Below, piece by piece: positions 1-8,247 of a DNA stretch of 17,297 bases. Source of the stretch: JBDSEG01 sp039920165 (lineage in GTDB: Bacteria > Pseudomonadota > Gammaproteobacteria > Burkholderiales > Burkholderiaceae_C); assembly GCA_039920165.1 (NCBI GenBank), contig JBDSEG010000080.1, positions 1 through 17,297 of the forward strand, written 5' to 3'. Each line of letters starts with the position of its first letter. The stretch's first letter is position 1. The notes under the pieces are model-generated. The model did not search any database and had not been told where the DNA came from. It saw only the letters and a program-made list of their open reading frames with translations. Both the position numbers and the translations under genes were made by a program.

Positions 1-226
1 CGATCTCGCGCAGCAGCACCGTTGCCGGAATCCAGCGCGGGCGCGCCTGCTCGATGCGCTCGATCAGGTAGGACTTGAACGCGTCGAGCTTGCACGTGCG
101 CGCCGCTCGAGGCCCGTAGCGGCAGGCCTGGCTGTCACGCAAATACGGCCGCACGGTGTTGCGCGAGCAACTGTTACCCAGGATTTCTGTTGCAGGAGAC
201 TCAGTCCACCACCAGGAGTTGCGCCG
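1..226 (-). pseudogene. istA: IS21-family transposase IstA, fragment (edge-truncated, 5' end missing)
   Basis: The minus-strand frame from 226 to the left edge is open. Its last 58 or so residues read like the start of an IS21-family IstA: a helix-turn-helix tail SRNTVRPYLRD, then a basic linker RYGPRAAR, then KLDAFKSYLIERIEQARPRW and IPATVLLREI. IstA is the DDE transposase that works with the ATPase IstB. Normal IstA proteins have about 30 more residues with a Met start before this helix. Here no ATG, GTG or TTG precedes it in frame; upstream there are only a few residues (three tandem Trp codons) and then the stop codon of the flavoprotein gene in the same frame. The element therefore looks 5'-truncated beside an intact gene end. 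The rest of the transposase and any istB lie outside the window, so whether the element is wholly dead cannot be judged. Family identity is fairly secure. Confidence 0.72.
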
Positions 227-1750
227 TCAGCGGGCGAACCATAGACGTCGCAACCAGCCCATCCAGGTCGACGCCGGCGTGCGCACGTAGGCCATCGCCG
301 CTTTCTTGATGCCCTCGGCCTGCGTCGGATAGGCGTGGATCACGTGCGCGATAGTGGAAAGGCCGATGCCCGCGACCATGGCCAGCGACAGGTCGTTGAT
401 CATCTCGCCGGCATGACGCGCCACCACGGTCGCGCCCAGGATCTCGTCGCTGCCGTCGCGCACGTGGACCTTCACGAAGCCGCGCTCTTCGCCATCGGCG
501 AGGGCGCGGTCGACATCGTGTATGGGTACCGTGAAAGTCTTCACCGGGATGCCGCGTTCGCGCGCCTGCCGCACGTAAAGGCCGACATGGGCGATCTCGG
601 GGTCGGTGTAAGTGCACCACGGAATCGTCAGCGCACTCAGGCGTTCGCGGCCGAAGCACAACGCGTTGCGAACGACGATGCGCGCCGCCGCCTCGGCGGT
701 GTCGGTGAACTTGTGCTCGAGGCAGACATCACCGGCAGCGAAAATGCGCCGGTTCGTCGTGCGCAGGAAGTCGTCGACGACGATGCCGGCGCATGCGTCG
801 TAGGCCACGCCGGCGGCTTCGAGGTTCAAGCCCGAGAGCGCCGGCATGCGGCCGATGCCGGTGAGGATTTCGTCGACCGCTATCGTCGCGACGTTGCCGT
901 CGTTGAGCGTCTCGACGAGCTTCTTGCCGCTCTCGACACGCACGTTGACGGCCTTGGTGTTCAGATGGATCTCGACGCCGTCGCGCGCCATGGCTTCGGC
1001 CAGCAACAGGGCGGCATCGCGTTCTTCCTTGGGCAGGAACAGCGGCTCGGCATGCGTGATGAGGGTGCGGCAGCCGAAGCGGCACATGGCCTGTGCCACC
1101 TGGCAACCGACCGGCCCGCCGCCGATGACCAGCAGGCTCTTCGGCAACGCCGTCAGGTCGAACAAGGTCTCGTTGGTCAGGTAGCCGGCGTCGTCGAGGC
1201 CAGGGATCGTCGGCAGCAGCGAACGTGATCCGGTCGCGATGAGCGCCTTCCTGAAGCGCAGGCGCAGCCCGTCCACTTCGACCGTGTCGGCGGCGACGAA
1301 AGAGGCCGTGCCGAAGAACAGATCGATGCCGGCGGCCGCGATGCGCGGTGCAGAGTCGACACGCCCTGCGCGAGCGCGGATGCGGCGCATGCGGTCCATC
1401 GCCAGCGGGAAGTCGACCTCGATGGCCGGCGGTGTGCGGGCCCCGTAGGCCTCGGCGTTGCGCATCTCGGCATACAGGCGCGAGGTTCGGATCAGGGCCT
1501 GCGACGGCACGCAGCCGTAGTTCAGCGAGAGGCCGCCGAGCAGGTGCTTTTCGACGAGCGCAACGCGGGCCCCGAGCGCCGCCGCGGCGCGGGCGGCCAC
1601 CAGGCCGGCGGGCCCGGCGCCGATGACGAGCAGGTGGTACGGCTCGCGCGGTGGCGGGTTGCGCCGGTCGGTCGGGCGGCCGTTGAGGCAGAGTTCGATG
1701 TCGTCGAAGCCGGCATGCGGTAGCTCCGGCACGGGTTGGGACTGGAGCAT
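227..1750 (-). CDS. MerA-like FAD/NAD(P)-dependent oxidoreductase lacking one redox cysteine
   Basis: The product has 507 residues and belongs to the pyridine nucleotide-disulfide oxidoreductase family. Residues 40-49 form the FAD Rossmann motif (VIGAGPAG), 208-215 the NAD(P) motif (VIGGGPVG), and 336-343 the second FAD motif (IFAAGDVC); the C-terminal third is the dimerisation domain. The usual redox motif GGxCLNxGCVPSK reads GGLSLNYGCVPSQ: Ser75 replaces the first cysteine, Cys80 remains, and Gln84 replaces lysine. The C-terminal His-Glu pair of lipoamide dehydrogenase reads HAYPTQAEG, with Tyr474 in the histidine place and Glu479 kept, as I recall for MerA. There is no N-terminal metal-binding domain and no C-terminal Cys-Cys pair, so neither lipoamide nor Hg(II) reduction is safe to assign. 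The ATG at 1750 is preferred over a TTG at 1765 because a GGGGGGA element (1757-1763) sits 6 nt upstream. It is the last gene of the operon, 22 nt after its neighbour; the substrate is unknown. Confidence 0.88.
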   Translation of the reverse strand: MLQSQPVPELPHAGFDDIELCLNGRPTDRRNPPPREPYHLLVIGAGPAGLVAARAAAALGARVALVEKHLLGGLSLNYGCVPSQALIRTSRLYAEMRNAEAYGARTPPAIEVDFPLAMDRMRRIRARAGRVDSAPRIAAAGIDLFFGTASFVAADTVEVDGLRLRFRKALIATGSRSLLPTIPGLDDAGYLTNETLFDLTALPKSLLVIGGGPVGCQVAQAMCRFGCRTLITHAEPLFLPKEERDAALLLAEAMARDGVEIHLNTKAVNVRVESGKKLVETLNDGNVATIAVDEILTGIGRMPALSGLNLEAAGVAYDACAGIVVDDFLRTTNRRIFAAGDVCLEHKFTDTAEAAARIVVRNALCFGRERLSALTIPWCTYTDPEIAHVGLYVRQARERGIPVKTFTVPIHDVDRALADGEERGFVKVHVRDGSDEILGATVVARHAGEMINDLSLAMVAGIGLSTIAHVIHAYPTQAEGIKKAAMAYVRTPASTWMGWLRRLWFAR

Positions 1751-1772
1751 CGAATGTCCCCCCAACGTACGC

Positions 1773-3059
1773 TTACAGCCAGCCGCCGTTGAAGCCCGCT
1801 CGGCGCAGCCCGGCGCGCACGAACGGGTTGCCGCGGCCCAGCCGCCACGGCAGTCCGCTGCGATGGTTCTCGATCATCAGCACGGTCATGCCCTGGTCGA
1901 GACCGAATTCACCCGGCGAGACCCAGCCGTTCGGTCCGGCCTCGGCCACCGTCGGGTTGAAGCCGCTGGCGCGGATGAACGTCGCGTCGTCGCCACCGGA
2001 TCGCGACGCCAGCGCGCGCAGCGCGGGGAGCACGAGTTCGGGCGCGAAGACCAGCGACGACAGCGTCGACGAGCCGCAGACCGTGCCGTCGTCCGGGCCG
2101 TAGGGCACGCCGCGCGCCGCGTAGCCGTAGAACGCCTGGTTCCGGCCGGCGATGCGGCGCGGCTCGGCCTGCGGCCCGTCGCCCGCCGAGAGCCCCCAGC
2201 AGTCGGGACCATAGCCGGCAAAGCTGCCGGGGTTGCGCATCGCATACTCGCGCTGCACATAGGTTGCGCGCCGGCTGTTCTCGAAGTAGTCGCAGTCCTT
2301 CTCGCGCATGAACGCATCGCGGATGCCGCGGAAGTCGATCCACGCGTGCGAAAACTGGTGGATGAACAGCGGCCCCGCGTACAGGAAGTCGTGCCCGTAC
2401 AGGTTCTCCCACTGGTAGGTCGAAGTCCAGGCGCAGAAGCACTGGTCGGTGAGCGCATGCGTCGGCGAGCCCAGGCCCAGGACGTAGAGCAGGATCGCCT
2501 CGCTGTAGCCTTCCCACCCATAGTTGAGGTAGCCGCATTCGGGCTTCCAGCCGTGCGTCACCGCGCCACCCTCACGCTGCGCCCAGCGCCAGTCGACGCG
2601 GCAATACAGCGCGTCGGCCAGCCGGCGCAACTCGATCTCGTCGGGTGTGTCTTCGTCGAAGTACGTCGCCGCGGTCAGCACGCCGGCAATCAGGAAGCCG
2701 GTGTCGATCAGTGAGACCTCGGAGCGCCAGACGCGTGTGCCGCTTTCCATGTCGAGGAAGTGGAAGTAGAAGCCGCGGTAGCCGGTGGCCCGGGCACTGC
2801 CCGACTGGTCGCTCGCCATCAGGAAGCGCAGCGTGACGAGCGTGCGCTGCACGGCGTCGGCGCGCTCCATCCATCCGCGCTCGACGCCCACCGGGTAAAC
2901 CGACAGCGCAAAGCCGATCACCGCGATGCTGCACGGCGCACCCTCCCGCGTGGTGTCGGCGACCAGGCCATTGCGCGGGTTGTTGGCCCGCAGGAAGTAG
3001 TCGAACGCGCCACGCTGCAGACGTTCGAGCAGCGTCTCGTCGGCCGGATCAGCCGTCAC
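1773..3059 (-). CDS. COG5368/PF10091 'glycoamylase' protein, candidate beta-1,2-glucan-active hydrolase
   Basis: The product has 428 residues, the normal length for stand-alone COG5368 proteins, and shows no signal peptide, so it is probably cytoplasmic. Recognisable family blocks are GFYFHFLDMESG and SEVSLIDTGFLIAGVL (residues 97-127), GWEGYSEAILLYVLGLGSPTH (181-201, with candidate acidic residues Glu183 and Glu187), YAGPLFIHQFSHAWIDFRGIRD (227-248), ENSRRATYVQREYA (260-273), YAARGVPYGPDDGT (313-326) and the GWVSP...GLDQG...MIEN tail (378-398). The same module precedes the GH94 part in cyclic beta-1,2-glucan synthase, and GH144 endo-beta-1,2-glucanases are assigned to the same Pfam family. 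The old name glucoamylase should not be taken literally. The GTG start at 3059 overlaps the pgm stop as GTGA, which implies translational coupling; the open frame further upstream is only antiphase pgm. The function is inferred from the GH94 and pgm genes in the same operon; an alpha-glucan substrate is not excluded. Confidence 0.87.
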   Translation of the reverse strand: MTADPADETLLERLQRGAFDYFLRANNPRNGLVADTTREGAPCSIAVIGFALSVYPVGVERGWMERADAVQRTLVTLRFLMASDQSGSARATGYRGFYFHFLDMESGTRVWRSEVSLIDTGFLIAGVLTAATYFDEDTPDEIELRRLADALYCRVDWRWAQREGGAVTHGWKPECGYLNYGWEGYSEAILLYVLGLGSPTHALTDQCFCAWTSTYQWENLYGHDFLYAGPLFIHQFSHAWIDFRGIRDAFMREKDCDYFENSRRATYVQREYAMRNPGSFAGYGPDCWGLSAGDGPQAEPRRIAGRNQAFYGYAARGVPYGPDDGTVCGSSTLSSLVFAPELVLPALRALASRSGGDDATFIRASGFNPTVAEAGPNGWVSPGEFGLDQGMTVLMIENHRSGLPWRLGRGNPFVRAGLRRAGFNGGWL

Positions 3060-4720
3060 GGCGATGCGATCGCTTCGTCGACGATTGCCTGCGCTTCCTT
3101 CAGGATGCGTTGCAGGTGATCGTTGCCGCTGAAACTCTCGGCGTAGATCTTGTAGATGTCCTCGGTGCCCGACGGCCGGGCGGCGAACCAGCCGCTCTTC
3201 GAGACGACCTTGATGCCGCCGATCGCAGCGCCGTTGCCCGGCGCATGGTCGAGCACCGCCGTGATCGCTTCGCCGGCCAGTTCGCGCGCGCCGATGCGTG
3301 CCGGCGCCAGCGCCGCGAGTTGCGCCTTCTGCGCTGGCGTTGCCGCCGCCTCGACGCGGTCCGCGACCGGCTCGCCCAGCGAGCGCACCAGTTCCGCGTA
3401 GTTCCGGGCCGGGTCGCGCGCGCAGCGCGCCGTGATCTCGGCGGCCAGCAGTGCCGGCACGAGGCCGTCCTTGTCGGTGGTCCAGACCGTGCCGTCGCGG
3501 CGCAGGAAACTGGCGCCGGCGCTCTCCTCGCCGCCGAAGCCGAGCGAGCCGTCGAGCAGCCCCGCCGAGAACCACTTGAAGCCGACCGGAACTTCGAGCA
3601 GTTTGCGACCCAGCCTTGCTGCGACGCGGTCGATCAGGCTCGTGCTGACGACCGTCTTGCCAACCGCGGCGTCCGCACGCCACGAGGTTCGGTGCCTGAA
3701 CAGGTAGTCGATCGCGACCGAGAGGAAGTGGTTCGGCGGCATCAGCCCACCGGTGGGCGTGACGATGCCGTGGCGGTCGTGGTCGGTGTCGCAGGCGAAT
3801 GCGATATCGAAGCGGTCCTTCATGCCTTGCAGTCGCTGCATCGCATAGGGCGACGACGGATCCATGCGGATCTGGCCGTCCCAGTCGACCGTCATGAAGC
3901 CGAAGGTCGGGTCGACAAGGTCGCTGACCACGGTGAGGTCGAGCCGGTGATCCTCGGCGATGCGCGCCCAGTAGTGCACGCCGGCACCGCCGAGCGGATC
4001 GACGCCGATGCGGACCTTGGCATCGCGGATCGCGTCGAAATCGATCACGTTTCCGAGGTCGGCGACATACGCGCCGAGAAAGTCGTGGCGGTGCGTCGTC
4101 TTCGCACGCAGCGCCTGTTGGTGCGGCACCCGCCTGACTCCGGCCAGCGCGGCTTCGAGAAAGCGGTTTGCGCTGACCTCGATTCCGGCGGTGATGTCGG
4201 CGCCCGCCGGGCCGCCGTTCGGCGGGTTGTACTTGAAGCCGCCGTTGTCTGGCGGGTTGTGCGACGGCGTCACGACGATGCCGTCGGCCAGCCCGCCGCT
4301 GTCGTGGCCGTAGCGCCCGCGGTTGTGCGCCAGGATCGCGTGCGAGATCGCGGGTGTGGGCGTGTATTCGTCGCTCAATGCCAGCATCACGTCGACGCCG
4401 TTGGCGGCCAGCACCTCGAGCGCGCTCGCACAGGCCGGCTGCGACAGCGCGTGGGTGTCGATGCCGAGAAACAGCGGCCCGGTGATGTGCTGGCTCTGGC
4501 GGTACTCGCAGATCGCCTGCGTGATCGCCAGCACGTGCCATTCGTTGAACGAGAGCTCGAACGACGAGCCGCGATGGCCGGAAGTACCGAAGGCCACACG
4601 CTGCGACGCCACCGCAGGGTCGGGCACGCCGGTGTAGTACGCGGTGACGAGCCGGGGCACGTCGACCAGCAGCGAACGCGGTGCCGGCTTGCCGGCCAGA
4701 GGGCTGATCAGGGTAGGCAT
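3056..4720 (-). CDS. pgm: Alpha-D-phosphoglucomutase
   Basis: The product has 554 residues, full length for bacterial Pgm, and interconverts alpha-glucose 1-phosphate and glucose 6-phosphate in the cytoplasm. The active-site phosphoserine is Ser153 in GIVVTPSHNPPDNGG. The Mg-binding loop is CDTDHDRHG with Asp311, Asp313 and Asp315. The sugar-binding loop is GGEESAG (396-402) and the phosphate-binding loop is RPSGTEDIYKIYAES (515-529). The ATG at 4720 follows a strong Shine-Dalgarno (GAGGAG, 4727-4732) that overlaps the pgi stop codon, and the stop overlaps the next gene's GTG. In this operon its likely role is to feed glucose 1-phosphate released by the GH94 phosphorylase into Zwf and Pgi. 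Synthesis of glucose 1-phosphate in the reverse direction is the alternative. All key residues are present. Confidence 0.97.
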   Translation of the reverse strand: MPTLISPLAGKPAPRSLLVDVPRLVTAYYTGVPDPAVASQRVAFGTSGHRGSSFELSFNEWHVLAITQAICEYRQSQHITGPLFLGIDTHALSQPACASALEVLAANGVDVMLALSDEYTPTPAISHAILAHNRGRYGHDSGGLADGIVVTPSHNPPDNGGFKYNPPNGGPAGADITAGIEVSANRFLEAALAGVRRVPHQQALRAKTTHRHDFLGAYVADLGNVIDFDAIRDAKVRIGVDPLGGAGVHYWARIAEDHRLDLTVVSDLVDPTFGFMTVDWDGQIRMDPSSPYAMQRLQGMKDRFDIAFACDTDHDRHGIVTPTGGLMPPNHFLSVAIDYLFRHRTSWRADAAVGKTVVSTSLIDRVAARLGRKLLEVPVGFKWFSAGLLDGSLGFGGEESAGASFLRRDGTVWTTDKDGLVPALLAAEITARCARDPARNYAELVRSLGEPVADRVEAAATPAQKAQLAALAPARIGARELAGEAITAVLDHAPGNGAAIGGIKVVSKSGWFAARPSGTEDIYKIYAESFSGNDHLQRILKEAQAIVDEAIASP

Positions 4721-4726
4721 CGTGGG

Positions 4727-4730
4727 CTCC

Positions 4731-4732
<2 letters not shown>
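4727..4732 (-). promoter_or_regulatory. Shine-Dalgarno for pgm embedded in the pgi stop codon
   Basis: The minus strand reads TTGAGGAGCCCACGATG. GAGGAG lies 6 nt before the pgm ATG and its first two bases belong to the pgi TGA (4731-4733). Terminating pgi ribosomes would sit on the pgm ribosome-binding site, a layout that usually gives coupled translation. It is the strongest Shine-Dalgarno in the operon. Confidence 0.75.
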
Positions 4733-6407
<1,675 letters not shown>

Positions 6408-6427
6408 GGGGCGACCCGGCGCAGCGC

Positions 6428-7534
6428 TCAAGCCCCGGTCCCTGACAGGCGGGCGCTTTTTTCGTGGATGCGCGCGAGCAACGCGTGCCACGATGCGGCG
6501 AAGGCATCGGCGCCCTCGCGTTGCAGGCGTGCGGCCAGGGCTTCATCGTCGACGCCCTCGCGCCTGAACTCTTCCAGCACCGCCTCGGCGTAGCCGCCAT
6601 CGGTCGGCAGCACGGCCCCCACCTTGCCGTGGTCGGCGAAGGCCTGCAGCGTCTTCTCGGGAATCGTATCAATGGTGTCGGGCGCCGCCAATGCCTCGAC
6701 GTACAGGGTGTCGGGTGCCGCCGGGTCCTTGGTGCCGGTGCTCGCCCACAGCAGCCGCTGTGGCCGGGCCCCCGCGTGGGCAAGTGCTCGCCAGCGCGGC
6801 GATGCGAGCAGGTCGCGGTAGGCCTTGTAGGTGCGCATCGCGATCGCGATTCCCAGGCGGTTGTGGTACGGCGGTGAGACTTCCTGCTTCACCGCGACGT
6901 CCCAGCGGCTGACGAACAGGGATGCGACCGAGGACACGTGCGGGGCCAAACCCTCCGCGAGGCGGCGTTCGATGCCGCGCATGTAGGCTTCGGCCGCCGC
7001 AAGGTACTGTTCGCGCGAGAACAGGAGGGTCACGTTGACATGCACGCCGGCGAAGATCGATTCCTCGATGGCTTCGAGGCCGGCCGGCGTGCCCGGGATC
7101 TTGATGAAGAGATTCGGCCGATCGGCCGCCTCATGCAGCCAGGCCGCGGCGTGGATGGTCTTGGCGGCGTTGTCGGACAGCAGGGGCGAGACCTCGAGCG
7201 AGACCCAGCCGTCGAGCCTCTCGGTGGCATCGAAGACCGGGCGGAACAGATCGGCCGCGGAGCGCAGATCCTCCAGCGCCAGCGCGAAGAACAGTTCCTC
7301 TGCGGGTTCTCCGCGCCGCGCCAGCCGGGTAATCGCATCGTCGTAGAAGCTGCCGTGGCCGATCGCGTGTTCGAAGATCGTCGGGTTCGACGTGAGGCCG
7401 GTCACGGACCAGTCGGCGATGTAGCGCGCCAGCGTTCCCTTGACCAGCATTTCGCGGCTGATGTTGTCGACCCACAGGCTCTGGCCCAGGTCGTGCAGCT
7501 TCTTGGTGTTGGTTTTGGTGGTGTGGGTGTTCAT
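6428..7534 (-). CDS. tal: Transaldolase
   Basis: The product has 368 residues, typical of the longer bacterial transaldolase subgroup. It transfers the dihydroxyacetone unit between sedoheptulose 7-phosphate plus glyceraldehyde 3-phosphate and erythrose 4-phosphate plus fructose 6-phosphate. Visible motifs are GLTSNPTIFEHAI (46-58), the Schiff-base lysine Lys145 in NLFIKIPGTPAGLEAI, HVNVTLLFS (165-173), VASLFVSRWD (203-212) and STGTKDP (265-271). The ATG at 7534 has GGAG (7540-7543) 5 nt upstream; a GTG at 7573 overlapping the previous stop would add 13 residues but has a weaker site. It lies 35 nt after the HAD gene and 20 nt before pgi. Here it can use the erythrose 4-phosphate made by the divergent phosphoketolase, which matches the logic of a bifid-type shunt. 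Transketolase, the usual partner, is not in the window. Confidence 0.96.
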   Translation of the reverse strand: MNTHTTKTNTKKLHDLGQSLWVDNISREMLVKGTLARYIADWSVTGLTSNPTIFEHAIGHGSFYDDAITRLARRGEPAEELFFALALEDLRSAADLFRPVFDATERLDGWVSLEVSPLLSDNAAKTIHAAAWLHEAADRPNLFIKIPGTPAGLEAIEESIFAGVHVNVTLLFSREQYLAAAEAYMRGIERRLAEGLAPHVSSVASLFVSRWDVAVKQEVSPPYHNRLGIAIAMRTYKAYRDLLASPRWRALAHAGARPQRLLWASTGTKDPAAPDTLYVEALAAPDTIDTIPEKTLQAFADHGKVGAVLPTDGGYAEAVLEEFRREGVDDEALAARLQREGADAFAASWHALLARIHEKSARLSGTGA

Positions 7535-7539
7535 GGCAT

Positions 7540-7543
7540 CTCC
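7540..7543 (-). promoter_or_regulatory. Shine-Dalgarno deciding the tal start
   Basis: The minus strand reads CCGGAGATGCCATG, with GGAG 5 nt before the ATG at 7534. It supports this start over the GTG at 7573, which would otherwise overlap the HAD stop codon in the manner of other junctions in this operon. Confidence 0.55.
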
Positions 7544-7569
7544 GGGGTGGGACGCGCCTGGGTGGCGGG

Positions 7570-8247
7570 TCACTTGATGAGTGGCGCTGGATCGAGATCG
7601 GCGAGTTCACCGATGCGCTCGATCGTGAAGTCGGCGACCGGTTGGGCGGCGAACACCGCCGGGTCCAGGGCGTAATGACCCTGGCGCGCGAAGATGGTCG
7701 TGAGCCGCTCGTGCCAGATCGCCTTCATGGCCGCGAGGATGCGCAGCTTGTCGTCGACCATCACGTAGTGCCGGGCCGGATAGTGGCGTTGCACGGCGTC
7801 GAGCATTTTTTCCTTGTGCACGAAGATCAGCGCACGCCCGTCCACGGCATCCCACAGGCCCGAGCGCTGCAGCTTGCGCGGCTGGAATACGACGTCGCCG
7901 TCGGTCAGGATCACTGTCGGGCCGTAGCGCCCCAGGTGCGTGATGGCCTCCAGCGCGCGCGCATACAACCGGTCGGCGAAGGGGTAGTCGATCAGGAACG
8001 AGGACATCGTCAGCAGGCGCTGCTCGTCGGCGCCACCCTGTTCGACATCGAGCCGGTAGCGCTGCAATGCGCCAAGGTAGTCGACATACCCGAGCTCTTC
8101 GCGCAACGTATCGAGGATGGCCCAGTACCGCTGCGCGCAGGCGGCACCGAATTCGCTCGTCAGGTGCTCACGCAGATCGGCAACGATGCGGTCGTTGTCG
8201 AGCAGCGTGTTGTCGACATCGAGCAGGAAGATCACGTCGGCCGTCAT
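7570..8247 (-). CDS. HAD-superfamily hydrolase (phosphatase-like), substrate unknown
   Basis: The product has 225 residues. HAD motif I is FLLDVDNTLLDND with the nucleophile Asp10 and Asp12; motif II is ILTDGD with Thr115; the lysine of motif III is in VHKEKMLD (Lys145 or Lys147); motif IV is YVMVDDKLRI with Asp165 and Asp166. An alpha-helical cap of about 90 residues lies between motifs I and II, as in phosphoglycolate phosphatase-like and beta-phosphoglucomutase-like enzymes. The ATG at 8247 overlaps the zwf stop as ATGA and follows GGAAGG with 6 nt spacing. I recognise no named family. Its place between zwf and tal suggests a sugar-phosphate or metabolite-repair phosphatase (for example removal of 4-phosphoerythronate, an inhibitor of 6-phosphogluconate dehydrogenase), but this is inference. 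It is not a 6-phosphogluconolactonase by sequence. Confidence 0.9.
   Translation of the reverse strand: MTADVIFLLDVDNTLLDNDRIVADLREHLTSEFGAACAQRYWAILDTLREELGYVDYLGALQRYRLDVEQGGADEQRLLTMSSFLIDYPFADRLYARALEAITHLGRYGPTVILTDGDVVFQPRKLQRSGLWDAVDGRALIFVHKEKMLDAVQRHYPARHYVMVDDKLRILAAMKAIWHERLTTIFARQGHYALDPAVFAAQPVADFTIERIGELADLDPAPLIK

Noticed and set aside
227..1750. Annotation of the flavoprotein as dihydrolipoamide dehydrogenase or mercuric reductase
   Set aside because: One of the two redox cysteines is Ser, the lipoamide dehydrogenase histidine is Tyr, and the MerA C-terminal Cys pair is missing, so neither activity is supported.
1773..4541. Single 922-codon protein including the COG5368 region
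   Set aside because: The part upstream of 3059 is an antiphase reading of pgm. Family similarity begins just after the GTG at 3059, which overlaps the pgm stop as GTGA.
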